From assembly GCA_019239895.1 (NCBI GenBank), contig JAFAZH010000037.1, forward strand, positions 1 to 64,000: DNA of 64,000 nt, given 5' to 3'. The stretch's first letter is position 1. Each line of letters begins with the position of its first letter. Source of the DNA: Abditibacteriaceae bacterium. GTDB lineage: Bacteria > Armatimonadota > Abditibacteriia > Abditibacteriales > Abditibacteriaceae. Below the pieces are notes generated by a model, which worked only from the letters and a program-made list of their open reading frames with translations, searched no databases and was not told where the DNA came from. Both the position numbers and the translations under genes were made by a program. Shown here in pieces: positions 48,546 to 56,873 of this stretch.

Positions 48546-49649
48546 ATGCACGAGAATCAAAAGTCAGATGTCACAACATTGGAAATTGATGAAGACGCGC
48601 TATGGCGGGCGGTGCAGAACCGCGACAGCCGCTACGATGGCGTCTTTGTTTATGGGGTTGGCTCGACGCGCATCTACTGCCGCCCGGCTTGCCCGGCCCG
48701 GCGGCCCCGCCGCGAGCAGGTGCGCTTTTTCGCGGCTCCCGCAAATGCCCAGTCTGCCGGGTTTCGCGCTTGCCAACGCTGCCATCCCGCAACCCTGAAT
48801 TACGCGACGCGCGAGGTGGAACGGGTGGCGCAAGCTTGCCGCCAAATCGAACAAAATGCGGCAGGAGAGGTTTCGCTAGGAAAGGTGTCGCTGCACACGC
48901 TCAGCCAGGGGGCCAAACGCAGCCCGCATCACTTTCACCGCACCTTTAAGCAGGTGACGGGCGTCACGCCGCGCCAATATGGGGATGCGGCCCGCCTCGC
49001 CCAACTCAAAGATCATTTGCAAGCGGGTGAAACGGTCACCCAGGCGCTCTATGACGCGGGCTATGGCTCCAGTCGCGGCCTCTATGAACGCGCCGCCGCT
49101 CAACTGGGCATGACACCGGCCAGCTATCGCAAGGGTGGCCAGGGGGCCGTTATTCACTATGCTATCGCAGCTTGCTCGTTAGGCTACCTCTTAGTGGCGA
49201 CTACCGATAAGGGTATCTGCGCGGTGAGCTTAGGCGATGATCCCTCCGCCTTGACCACAGGCTTGCGCCAGGAGTTTCATGCGGCCACCTTGCAACTCGA
49301 TAACAGTCGTTTACAAGCCAACGTGCAAGCTATTTTGGAGTATCTAACAGGCCAGCAGCCGCACCTTGATTTGCCCCTGGATGTGCAGGCGACGGCCTTT
49401 CAGCGCCGGGTGTGGCAAGAACTCCAGGCGATTCCCTATGGGCAAACGCGCACCTACACTCAGATCGCCGAGGCTATCGGGCAGCCCACAGCGGCGCGGG
49501 CGGTGGCGCGAGCGTGTGCCACCAACTCCGTCGCCCTGGTCATTCCCTGCCACCGCGTGGTGCGCGAGAATGGCTCCCTCAGCGGCTATCGTTGGGGCGT
49601 GGCGCGTAAGCAGAAGCTATTGCAAACGGAGTGCAGCACGAAGAAATAA
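48546..49649 (+). CDS. ada: Ada: bifunctional DNA-alkylation repair protein and regulator
   Basis: 367 residues. Zinc-binding methylphosphotriester acceptor domain at the N-terminus (YCRPACPARRP, then CQRCHP), an AraC-type helix-turn-helix region (HTLSQGAKRSPHHFHRTFK, GYGSSRGLYE), and a C-terminal O6-methylguanine methyltransferase with the acceptor PCHRVV. Methyl transfer to the N-terminal Cys turns the protein into an activator of alkylation-response genes. All three parts look complete. Confidence 0.93.
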   Translation: MHENQKSDVTTLEIDEDALWRAVQNRDSRYDGVFVYGVGSTRIYCRPACPARRPRREQVRFFAAPANAQSAGFRACQRCHPATLNYATREVERVAQACRQIEQNAAGEVSLGKVSLHTLSQGAKRSPHHFHRTFKQVTGVTPRQYGDAARLAQLKDHLQAGETVTQALYDAGYGSSRGLYERAAAQLGMTPASYRKGGQGAVIHYAIAACSLGYLLVATTDKGICAVSLGDDPSALTTGLRQEFHAATLQLDNSRLQANVQAILEYLTGQQPHLDLPLDVQATAFQRRVWQELQAIPYGQTRTYTQIAEAIGQPTAARAVARACATNSVALVIPCHRVVRENGSLSGYRWGVARKQKLLQTECSTKK

Positions 49650-49771
49650 CCACCGATGAACACCGATGGACACGGATAGAAACGAGGATAGAGGATCGAG
49701 GATCCAGCATCCAGTATCTTGTATCCAGCATCCCAAAACATCCGTGTCCATCTGTGTTTATCGGTGGTTAA
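49648..49771. repeat. Intergenic palindrome, ACCACCGATG family
   Basis: TAACCACCGATGAACACCGA on the left and TGTGTTTATCGGTGGTTA on the right, with inner GAGGATAGAGGATCGAGG and CATCCAGTATC words. It begins within the ada stop codon. Confidence 0.85.
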
Positions 49772-49784
49772 TTTTCTTATCGAG

Positions 49785-50522
49785 CTATAGTTTTACGGCT
49801 TTGACTACAAGGAGCGTCGGACGGCGGCGTTCGGTTTTTAAAGGGGGTTGTTTTTGTTCATGGGCTGGTGTTGCCACTGGCTCCAGCACAGCCGAGATTT
49901 GCAGGCTGCTACGGAGCAGTGAATTCAGAATGGTGGACAGGGTGTGATGATAGCGGACAACACCATCTACGAACCAGTGACTCTCGCGTCGGCCTTCGTC
50001 GCTGTAGCAATCGAACGGCCAGTAGAGTGGCGCACCCGTCTCGTCCTCAATGCAATCGGGGTGGATGCCCTGGGCGCAGGTAAACGCTGGATGTTCCATT
50101 GAAAAGAGGAAGGTGCCGGGAGTTTTTAACCAGCCGTGAATCCGGCGAAATAGCGTTTCCAGATCAGCCAGATAATGCAGCGCCAGCGAACTGACCACGA
50201 GGTCAAAAGTGTTGTCCTGCGCCGTGAAGTCTTCCATCGCCATATGGCGAAATTCAATGCCCGCCGGGGCATCTTTTTGGGCTAAGGCCAGCATATTACG
50301 CGAGATGTCCACACCGACCACGCAGGCACTGCCCAACTCTATCAGCTTGCGGCAGAGACCGCCCGCTCCACACCCTAAGTCAAGTGCCGTCGCACCCGTG
50401 ACATCCGGCAGCAAAGACAATATGGCTGGTTGTTCGACAAACTGATGCAACCCGGTCTGGTTATCGCGCATCGCCTGGTAGCCGTTAAAGAACGATGGGT
50501 TGTCGTAAATGTTCTGCTTCAT
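49785..50522 (-). CDS. Class I SAM-dependent methyltransferase
   Basis: 245 residues. ATALDLGCGAGGLCRKL is motif I, VVGVDISRNMLALA motif II, FDLVVSSLALHYLADL motif IV. A short C-terminal stretch is basic (KTERRRPTLLVVK). Close to the ubiquinone/menaquinone and small-molecule methyltransferase group; the substrate is unknown. ATG at 50522 preferred over an upstream GTG. Confidence 0.9.
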   Translation of the reverse strand: MKQNIYDNPSFFNGYQAMRDNQTGLHQFVEQPAILSLLPDVTGATALDLGCGAGGLCRKLIELGSACVVGVDISRNMLALAQKDAPAGIEFRHMAMEDFTAQDNTFDLVVSSLALHYLADLETLFRRIHGWLKTPGTFLFSMEHPAFTCAQGIHPDCIEDETGAPLYWPFDCYSDEGRRESHWFVDGVVRYHHTLSTILNSLLRSSLQISAVLEPVATPAHEQKQPPLKTERRRPTLLVVKAVKL

Positions 50523-50592
50523 ACCAGGCACCAGTAAGTCAGAGCTGAGGGTGATTGCGGTCGCAAGGTCGTTGTCTTCAGCCTCTAACCCA

Positions 50593-51642
50593 TCATCGCT
50601 TGCCTAATTGCTCATGCGCCTGGCGCAAAATGCGTTCGGTGGTATCCCAACTGATGCAGGCATCGGTGACACTGACCCCATACTTTAAGGCATCCCGGTC
50701 AGACACGACGGGCTGATTGCCCTCGAAGAGAAAACTTTCAATCATCAGCCCAATGAGAGCCGTGTCTCCGGCCACGCGCTGGGCAATCACGCTGCGCGCG
50801 ACTTCTTCCTGCTGGGCGTGCTGTTTATTGGAATTCGCATGGCTGCAATCCACCATGAGAGCCGGGTTCTGGCCCGCTTTTTTGAGGTCGGCCACCGCTG
50901 CCGCGATGCTCGCCGCGTCATAGTTGGTGCGCGCCCGCCCGCCCCGCAATACCACATGGCCACAGGTGTTGCCCCGTGTGCGGACAATGGCCGTGAAACC
51001 ATCCTGGTCAATACCCAGAAAAGAGTGTGACGCTTGCGCCGACTGCATGGCGTCCAGGGCGATTTGCAGGCTGCCATCGGTGGCGTTCTTGAAGCCGACT
51101 GGCATCGAAAGGCCACTCGCCATTTCGCGGTGCGTCTGCGATTCCGTGGTGCGCGCCCCAATCGCGGCCCAACTGATGAGGTCATCCAGGTATTGGGGCA
51201 CAATCGGATCGAGAAACTCGGTGGCAGCAGGCAGGCCCCTGGCGGTGATAGTCAGCAAGAGCTTGCGCGCTTCTTTCAAACCCGTTTCAATATCATAGGT
51301 GCCATCGAGATGCGGATCGTTAATCAAACCTTTCCAGCCCACAGTAGTGCGCGGCTTTTCAAAATAGACGCGCATAATGATATACAGCCGGTCGCCCACT
51401 TCCTGGCGCAAGCGCAGCAACTTCTCGGCATATTCGAGGGCGCCGCGACTATCATGAATCGAGCATGGCCCCACCACCACGAGAAGGCGCGGGTCTTCGT
51501 GGCGCAAAATACGCTGCACCGTCTCACGGCCTTCAATCACGGTGCGATTGCACGCCTCGGTCATGGGAAAAGCGTCTTTCAAGACGCGGGGTGGGGCTAA
51601 ACGCACAGTTTCTAACACATTCAAATCTTGAGTCGGCAACAT
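50593..51642 (-). CDS. 3-deoxy-7-phosphoheptulonate (DAHP) synthase
   Basis: 349 residues, the usual length of type I-alpha (AroF/G/H) enzymes. [62 protein letters not shown] and [10 protein letters not shown] are all present, including the metal and phosphoenolpyruvate ligands. It condenses phosphoenolpyruvate and erythrose-4-phosphate, the first step of aromatic amino-acid synthesis. Which feedback amino acid it responds to cannot be read safely. Confidence 0.95.
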   Translation of the reverse strand: MLPTQDLNVLETVRLAPPRVLKDAFPMTEACNRTVIEGRETVQRILRHEDPRLLVVVGPCSIHDSRGALEYAEKLLRLRQEVGDRLYIIMRVYFEKPRTTVGWKGLINDPHLDGTYDIETGLKEARKLLLTITARGLPAATEFLDPIVPQYLDDLISWAAIGARTTESQTHREMASGLSMPVGFKNATDGSLQIALDAMQSAQASHSFLGIDQDGFTAIVRTRGNTCGHVVLRGGRARTNYDAASIAAAVADLKKAGQNPALMVDCSHANSNKQHAQQEEVARSVIAQRVAGDTALIGLMIESFLFEGNQPVVSDRDALKYGVSVTDACISWDTTERILRQAHEQLGKR

Positions 51643-51831
51643 AAAAAGGTATCTTCGTTCTCCAACAATCCTGACAATTCATACTTTCTGCGATGTTATT
51701 GGGTGGCATGATAACCACCACAAAATAAGTATATCCCACCCGCTCTAAATGCCGCCCTTATCTTGCGGCCTGACGACAAGACCATGCGAGCCGCAGGAGG
51801 AACGCCGCCTTAGCTGTGGCTGGTTAAGGCG

Positions 51832-52257
51832 TTACAGCGACGCTTGAATGGCAGCGGCCAGAGCATCTAAATCTCTTTTTCTCCCTTTGGGAGTTGTGGT
51901 GAGTGTAATGAGTGCAATGGCTTCTTCAATAGTTACCCAACGAACTTCTGCCGTCTCGAAATCAAAATTTGGCACCTGGTTCACTGGCCGCATAAGAAAA
52001 TACTGCGTGAAGCAGGTGTCAGACTCATAGCGTCCGGGTATAGCCGACACGACTTCGCAAGTGACGCCGGTTTCCTCCCGGACTTCGCGTAAAGCGGTTT
52101 GTTCAGGAGTGGCATCCAGTGCTAAGTCAGGAGCACCTTTAGCAAAAGTCCAGGCGTAGCCGCCCCAGCCATTGGCAGGCTTACGCAGCAACACGCGCTT
52201 TGCGGCATCGAATACGATGCCGCCATAGGCCACTTCCGTTGCAGGAACTTCGTTCAT
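51832..52257 (-). CDS. Nudix hydrolase (second)
   Basis: 141 residues. VAYGGIVFDAAKRVLLRKPANGWGGYAWTFAKGAPD is followed by a Nudix box, GAPDLALDATPEQTALREVREETG, the first part loosely spaced. The C-terminal VRWVTIEEAIALI is typical. It hydrolyses nucleoside-diphosphate-linked compounds of unknown identity. Start at the ATG at 52257; no clear ribosome site. Confidence 0.85.
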   Translation of the reverse strand: MNEVPATEVAYGGIVFDAAKRVLLRKPANGWGGYAWTFAKGAPDLALDATPEQTALREVREETGVTCEVVSAIPGRYESDTCFTQYFLMRPVNQVPNFDFETAEVRWVTIEEAIALITLTTTPKGRKRDLDALAAAIQASL

Positions 52258-52390
52258 ATCATCTATTTTAGCGCACTCTGCAACCCTGCACGCCGCCACA
52301 CATTGCCAGGCTCAGCCGCCCCGTGCGAAGTGCCATGACTGGCAGTGTCGGCTGCTACGCCTTGTGGCGTGGCAAGCCAGAGTCGTAAAA

Positions 52391-52960
52391 TTAATAGAAG
52401 GTGAGCCATTGTTGCGGCGTAAAGTCCCAGCCGAGGGCGTGGCAGACTTCCTCCCACATCTCATGAGACTCAATATGGTCAAGGCACGGTGTATAACCCA
52501 GTTTGAGGTAAGTCTTGATAGCCGGGAGCCGATAATGCTCCGTGTGCAGCTCAATCTGCGTATAGCCAGCGTCCATAAAGCGACTCGTCACAGCCGCCGC
52601 CAACACCAGGCCCAGACCTTGACCCGTATGCTGCGGGTCACAGGCTAACCACCCCAAGTCGCCCCAGAAGGGATGTCTTTGGGTGTAGTTATGCAGGGCC
52701 ATGCAAGAACCTACAATATGATCCGACTCTTCCTGTATCGCCATAAGCCAACCGGATGGAATAATGCGCGACAGTGAGAACTGGAGCTTGTCGGCATTCC
52801 AGTCCGTCCACCCGACCAGGTGCATGATCTCATTGCATCGTGTCTCATCTCCTGGGCGATAGGTGCGAATTGCGTAGCCATCGGGCGGATTAACATCCGG
52901 CGGGCGGTTGCGGTGCGCAAGCCAAACCATGCGCAGTTGGGGTTGTTCCCTTTGATTCAT
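52391..52960 (-). CDS. GNAT family acetyltransferase (second)
   Basis: 189 residues. GYAIRTYRPGDETRCNEIMHL begins the GNAT fold; GDLGWLACDPQHTGQGLGLVLAAAV holds the Q/RxxGxG/A acetyl-CoA-binding loop; LPAIKTYLKLGYTPCLDH completes it. The extra C-terminal EEVCHALGWDFTPQQW is conserved-looking but unassigned. Substrate unknown. Confidence 0.88.
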   Translation of the reverse strand: MNQREQPQLRMVWLAHRNRPPDVNPPDGYAIRTYRPGDETRCNEIMHLVGWTDWNADKLQFSLSRIIPSGWLMAIQEESDHIVGSCMALHNYTQRHPFWGDLGWLACDPQHTGQGLGLVLAAAVTSRFMDAGYTQIELHTEHYRLPAIKTYLKLGYTPCLDHIESHEMWEEVCHALGWDFTPQQWLTFY

Positions 52961-53330
52961 GCTGCGCGTTGGCGGCGCAAATCAGTTGCCGTCCTTGTGC
53001 TGAGATCAATAACTGCTGTGTTGGCTTAGGTTTATGGGGGCTGTGTTTAAACGCCTGCTTGCTGCCTGCTGAACGCGACAGTTATTGACCCTGGAGGGGA
53101 GAACCAATGCGCATTAGGAATCCATTGCTCGTCGGGAGTTCTATGGCTCGATGCTTTTATAGCAGAGCATCAACGTTTATGGCTAACAATCAAATTCTCT
53201 GATTCGGGCGGCGCGGGAGGGGTAGAGGGCAGAGTGGGCAACCAAGCGGGGGTGAATGTGTCAAACTTAACCTACCGTAATTTTATGTCGTAACGACAAT
53301 TTTATGCTGTTACCATAAGGAGAAGTAAAC
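52961..53330. other. Upstream region of the Gfo/Idh gene
   Basis: About 370 bp with GC and AT patches. It contains a possible 31-codon leader frame (53107-53202) and, just before the oxidoreductase start, TACCGTAATTTTATGTCGTAACGACAATTTTATGCTGTTACC in which AATTTTATG occurs twice. Nothing else is recognised. Confidence 0.4.
53107..53202 (+). CDS. Possible short leader ORF
   Basis: 31 codons with GGAGGGGAG 6 bp before the ATG, a strong ribosome site for so short a frame. The product (MRIRNPLLVGSSMARCFYSR and on) matches nothing known. It could be a leader peptide or chance. Confidence 0.25.
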   Translation: MRIRNPLLVGSSMARCFYSRASTFMANNQIL

Positions 53331-54806
53331 ATGACCGCACGACTCAAGCGGCGCGAGTTTATCAAGACCGCCGCCGCTTCTGCCGGGGCCGCCGCTGGCC
53401 TGGGACTCCTCGATTTACCCTATCTTTTAGCTGCACCGGCCCCCACCGGGGACAAGGCGAAGGTGCGCGTGGCGATGATTGGCTGTGGAGGCCGGGGCGT
53501 GAGCGCCCATGTGCCCGAACTCGCGCGCCAGAACCTGGTCGCGGTGATAGACCCGGATGAGAAGCACATTGGCGACGCGCTCAAGAAAGCCGGGCAGGAA
53601 AAGGGCGTTGACACCACCAAGATCAAGACCTATAGCGACTACCGCAAGTTCTTCGACGAAATGAGCAAAGAGGTGGACGCGATTTTCGTCGCCACGCCCA
53701 ACCATCATCACGCCCTGCCGTCGCTGATCGCCATGTCGCATGGCATTGGCGTCTATGTGGAAAAGCCGATGGCCTTTAACATCTGGGAAGCGCGCACGAT
53801 GGCCCAGTATGCGAATAAATATAAAGTGGCGACGCAGATGGGCAATCAGGGCCACTCCGGTGAGGGCTACCGTCGTCTCTGCGAATATATCTGGGCCGGG
53901 GCATTGGGCAACGTTACTGAAGTTTATCACTGGACGAACCGCGCCAATGGCGGCGTTGGCCCGCGTCCGCCCGCGCTCCCGGTGCCCGCTGGCATGAACT
54001 GGGATAGCTGGATCGGCCCGGCTCCCTTCCGCGAATATCATAAAGACCTGCATCCCCACGAGTGGCACGGCTGGTATGACTTCGGCAATGGCTCCCTTGG
54101 CAACATGGCCTGCCATGTGATGGACGGCGCGGTGTGGGCCTTGGGCCTGAGCAAGCCCACCTCCATCGAAGTCGAGGACATTCTGGGTGGCAGCGACGAG
54201 CGTTATCCGGTCGGCACGCGCATCCGCTGGGACTATGCAGCCCGCACGGGGGTTGGCCCCAAGAACCTGGCCATGCCGCCCGTTAAGGTCTGGTGGTATG
54301 ACGGCAAGAAGGCAGGCGCGCAGAATGCCAGCGCACAACAGGCTGGCCAGGCACTCACCGCAGATAGCGTCAATGCCGCTGCCGCCAATCGCCCGCCCAT
54401 CATGGACGAGTGGGAAAAGAAACTCGGACGCAAGTTCAACACCGATAGCTGCACGTTCTATGTCGGCGACAAGGGCGTGATGTATACCGGCACTTATGGC
54501 AATGGCGTGCGCTTATTGCCGGATGAATTCCAGGCCGCCACCCCGGTGCCCCCGGAGATGATCCCGCGCATTCTCCACCAGAGCCATCAGGACAACTTCT
54601 TTATCGCCGTGAAAGGCGGCCCCCCCGCCGTGGCGAGCTTCGATTACTCCTCGATCTTAACCGAGGTCATGCTCTTAGGCGACCTGGCGATTATGGCAGG
54701 CAAAGGCAACAAGATCATGTGGGACGGCAACCAGGTAACCAACATACCAGCGATGAACGCCCACCTGCGCCGCCAACCCCGCAAAGGCTGGGTCTACCCA
54801 GCCTAA
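53331..54806 (+). CDS. Gfo/Idh/MocA oxidoreductase, Tat-exported
   Basis: 491 residues. Twin-arginine signal KRREFIKTAAASAG followed by a hydrophobic stretch and APAPT. Rossmann domain VRVAMIGCGGRGVSAHVPEL, then FVATPNHHHALPSLIAM and YVEKPMAFNIWEAR, the EKP motif of the family; QGHSGEGYRRLCEYI and MACHVMDGAVWALGL follow. NAD(P)-linked sugar oxidoreductases exported folded are common in Armatimonadota and Planctomycetota. AAGGAG lies before the ATG. Substrate unknown. Confidence 0.93.
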   Translation: MTARLKRREFIKTAAASAGAAAGLGLLDLPYLLAAPAPTGDKAKVRVAMIGCGGRGVSAHVPELARQNLVAVIDPDEKHIGDALKKAGQEKGVDTTKIKTYSDYRKFFDEMSKEVDAIFVATPNHHHALPSLIAMSHGIGVYVEKPMAFNIWEARTMAQYANKYKVATQMGNQGHSGEGYRRLCEYIWAGALGNVTEVYHWTNRANGGVGPRPPALPVPAGMNWDSWIGPAPFREYHKDLHPHEWHGWYDFGNGSLGNMACHVMDGAVWALGLSKPTSIEVEDILGGSDERYPVGTRIRWDYAARTGVGPKNLAMPPVKVWWYDGKKAGAQNASAQQAGQALTADSVNAAAANRPPIMDEWEKKLGRKFNTDSCTFYVGDKGVMYTGTYGNGVRLLPDEFQAATPVPPEMIPRILHQSHQDNFFIAVKGGPPAVASFDYSSILTEVMLLGDLAIMAGKGNKIMWDGNQVTNIPAMNAHLRRQPRKGWVYPA

Positions 54807-54912
54807 AGGATGAAGGCGGAAGGATGAAGGGTAAGGCCACGCTATGACGACATAGTTTTGCTCTCAGCGTGTCACAATCCTTTGGGCGCCTCTTTCATCC
54901 TTCATCCTTGCC
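54807..54912. repeat. Palindrome, GGATGAAGG family
   Basis: AGGATGAAGGCGGAAGGATGAAGG on the left, CTTTCATCCTTCATCCTTGCC on the right (each read as its two halves). It lies exactly between the Gfo/Idh stop codon and the end of the integrase fragment. Confidence 0.75.
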
Positions 54913-55022
54913 TCAAAAGTCCAACGGACTTTGCACCGCCTGGCCCGGCTTGTGGCTGACATGGATTTAAATTATGGTGGTGCTCACGTTTTTGTGTCTC
55001 AGTAGCTCCTGCACGGTGCGTG
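54913..55022 (-). pseudogene. intI: Integron-integrase C-terminal remnant, Tyr codon now stop
   Basis: In one frame: RTVQELLRHKNVSTTII, a TAA, then IHVSHKPGQAVQSPLDF and a TGA. Integron integrases and related tyrosine recombinases end TVQELLGHxDVSTTMIYTHVLN..GVxSPLD. The TAA stands exactly at the catalytic tyrosine. Homology begins at RTVQ; the sequence further upstream is unrelated and attC-like site 6 starts 62 bp away. It points left, opposite to the fragment at 56653-56808, as if one gene had been cut by an inversion. Confidence 0.75.
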
Positions 55023-55083
55023 TGGTCGGTCGCACCCCAGGCGGCGAGGTTAATCTGGCGCACCTCAAAACCACACGCAAGCG

Positions 55084-55165
55084 GCCCAACCCCAAGCTCA
55101 CCCGCCGCCGTAGCGTAGGGAGGAACGACCGGAGCGTGGGCGGTCGGGTGCAGCGCTGGTTCTCT
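55084..55165 (-). other. attC-like site 6
   Basis: Crossover end GCCCAAC (55084-55090) followed by CCCAAGCTCACCCGC; the distal arm has CGGTCGGGTGCAGC and GTTCTCT (55159-55165). CACCCG and CGGGTG pair with an extra base on the distal side. It lies 13 bp after the HNH gene stop. It contains AAGCTCACCCGC, the exact complement of the proposed IS110 right target guide, and is unoccupied. Confidence 0.72.
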
Positions 55166-55178
55166 TGCTGTTGGGCGG

Positions 55179-55709
55179 TCACAATGTCGGACTTAGTGCC
55201 TCCGCAACTTCGTTACGATCTCCTTTCATCCATGCCTCTATAAGGTGTAATCCTTTGGGCGAGAGTGATACTTTGTATCCATAAAACATCATGCTGTTCA
55301 CTGTGTCACCCTTCCATTCGCAGACCACTAAACCATTCCCGATTAAACGTGCGAATTGCAGGAGCGCATCTTGACGCACTAAAAACCTGCGATCATCCTG
55401 CATCTTATATAGGAACAACATAAGGTTAATAGTTTCTTGGTCAAATGCGAAACTGAGGCTCACCAAAACCTGTTTCCAAGCATAAATCGCTTCCTTAGGA
55501 ATGGTTCCTCTATGATAAAGAGCGTGGCAGTTTGGACAAAGAGCTAACAGGTTGGCGAGCGTGTCCCCTCCACTCTCGTTGACCTGAACGATGTGGTGCA
55601 AATCAATAGCAAGAATATTACGACAAGTGGGCACTCCACAGCGATAGTCCGACTCAATAAGTACTTGCCGCCTCACGTCATCAGGTATTTTCTGTCTACT
55701 TTTAGACAT
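55179..55709 (-). CDS. HNH endonuclease (cassette gene)
   Basis: 176 residues. N-terminal HNH domain: RCGVPTCRNILAIDLHHIV, then GGDTLANLLALCPNCHALYH, with both CxxC-type zinc ligands and the catalytic His. Residues 80-176 are a helical domain of unknown role (FLVRQDALLQFARLIGNGLVV). HNH proteins of this form are found in restriction, phage and mobile-element contexts. It lies between attC-like sites 7 and 6 with its stop next to site 6, as a cassette gene should. AT-rich compared with its neighbours. Confidence 0.88.
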   Translation of the reverse strand: MSKSRQKIPDDVRRQVLIESDYRCGVPTCRNILAIDLHHIVQVNESGGDTLANLLALCPNCHALYHRGTIPKEAIYAWKQVLVSLSFAFDQETINLMLFLYKMQDDRRFLVRQDALLQFARLIGNGLVVCEWKGDTVNSMMFYGYKVSLSPKGLHLIEAWMKGDRNEVAEALSPTL

Positions 55710-55755
55710 ATGTCATATTTTACATCGTTGCCTTAGAGCGACACCGCGCGCAGCA

Positions 55756-55853
55756 AGCTAACGCCAAGCTCACCCGCCGCGGAAGCCGGAGCGGAGCCGA
55801 GGCACGAGGCAAAGCGCAGGCTGTAGGCGGTCGGGTGCAGCACCTTGTTCTGT
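55756..55853 (-). other. attC-like site 7
   Basis: 98 bp. Crossover end AGCTAAC (55756-55762), then GCCAAGCTCACCCGCCGC; distal arm GGCGGTCGGGTGCAGC with GTTCTGT (55847-55853). CACCCG/CGGGTG pair with one extra base. The flank CAAGCTAACGCC is identical at the other end of this cassette (56468-56479). Its inner sequence (GAGGCACGAGG..GGCTGTAGGCGG) resembles that of site 3, so the sites here are a homogeneous family. Confidence 0.75.
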
Positions 55854-55888
55854 TGCTGTTAACGCCGTTTGAAATTGAGGTCGTTAAA

Positions 55889-56452
55889 TTATTTTTGCCT
55901 TAGCTCAATTTTAATCTCATCAAGCGTTGTCTGTTTCATCAAGTCTGTAGCAACAAAAATGGGAGTCTTGACGCGCAGGGCCAAAGCCAGAGCATCACTG
56001 GGCCGGCTGTCAACTTCTGTTTCGATGCCGTTGCCCACCACTTTAATAGTGGAGTAAAAGGTATGCTCATCTGCCCCACGCATCACATAAACAGCTTCCA
56101 CACGTCCCCGTAAGGCTTTAATCAACTCAGCCATGAGGTCGTGGGACATAGGACGAGATGGTTTGGAGTTGTCAAGCCCAAATGCAATGCTGTAGCTTTC
56201 GAGAGCGCCAATCCAGATAGGTAAATAGCGTTCTTGGTCACGCGCCTTGAGGATGACGACCGGAGCCGTTGTTTCTCCCACCCCCTCAGCCTTAGAGGTC
56301 GCTTGATAAATTCCTTGCACAGTTGCCTCAGTGACAGCAGGCTTTGCTGTTTTGGCTTCCGTTGGAGCAGCACCAGGCTCAGCCAAAACTTTGTTGGCTG
56401 CCGCTAAACCCGCGACTGAAACCGCACCCGCTATCAAATCTCGACGTTTCAT
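55889..56452 (-). CDS. Tat-exported DUF151 (bifunctional-nuclease-like) protein (cassette gene)
   Basis: 187 residues. A twin-arginine-like leader KRRDLIAGAVSVAGLAAANK is followed by a DUF151 domain: VVILKARDQERYLPIWIGALESYSIAFGL, MSHDLMAELIKALRGRVEAVYV, EVDSRPSDALALALRVKTPIFV. DUF151 proteins are usually cytoplasmic; an export signal is unusual. GGAGG lies 6 bp before the ATG at 56452. First cassette after head 2, followed by attC-like site 7. Nuclease activity is inferred only from relatives. Confidence 0.85.
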   Translation of the reverse strand: MKRRDLIAGAVSVAGLAAANKVLAEPGAAPTEAKTAKPAVTEATVQGIYQATSKAEGVGETTAPVVILKARDQERYLPIWIGALESYSIAFGLDNSKPSRPMSHDLMAELIKALRGRVEAVYVMRGADEHTFYSTIKVVGNGIETEVDSRPSDALALALRVKTPIFVATDLMKQTTLDEIKIELRQK

Positions 56453-56469
56453 GTGCATCCTCCAAATCA

Positions 56470-56652
56470 AGCTAACGCCATTTCGCCATGATTTAACGGT
56501 ATTTGTGGATTTATCATCTGATTGTACCGCAGTTTAGGGGTCATAGCGACAACTGGCAAGGCGAGTGAGGCTGCGGCATAATCCGTCTTTAGGCGATAAT
56601 TGCCGCTGTGGGGGTCGGGGACGTCACTCTCTTATTCACTCGCTTATCTTAG
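56470..56652 (-). other. Array 2 head: attI-like boundary plus conserved leader
   Basis: It begins with AGCTAAC (56470-56476), a core site with no attC arm, just upstream of the first cassette gene. From 56477 to 56607 it aligns with the head of array 1; GCAAGGCG to GATAATTGCCGCT is the best block. Integrase debris follows immediately. This is the position and direction expected of attI plus the start of intI. Confidence 0.5.
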
Positions 56653-56808
56653 AGCCTGGCGCCGTACGAGTGGGCCTGGCAATGGGTGTTCGCGGGAGCT
56701 AAACCATCTCTTGACCCGCGTGACGGTGGGGAGATTGTACGCCAGAGTGAGCCGTTGAAGCCTGATGACTGGAGCGACTTTATGACTGTCTGCTCTCCGA
56801 TGAGTTGA
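56653..56808 (+). pseudogene. intI: Integron-integrase internal remnant
   Basis: 51 codons ending in TGA: SLAPYEWAWQWVFAG, then AKPSLDPRDGGEIVRQSEP. Integron integrases carry EWxWQWVFPSxxLSxDPRSG after their family-specific insert, so the match is specific to that group, not to tyrosine recombinases in general. The first two thirds of the gene are missing (about 50 bp remain between the head and this motif), and the frame opens with a stop. It reads away from the array, the normal intI direction. Confidence 0.7.
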
Positions 56809-56873
56809 ATGACTTGCCAGCAACCCTGCGGTGATTGATACTATTGACAACTTTGGGATGATAAGGAGAATTG

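Noticed and set aside
55023-55182. Upstream part of the minus-strand frame that contains the integrase tail
   Set aside because: It translates attC-like site 6 and unrelated flank; integrase similarity begins only at RTVQELL.
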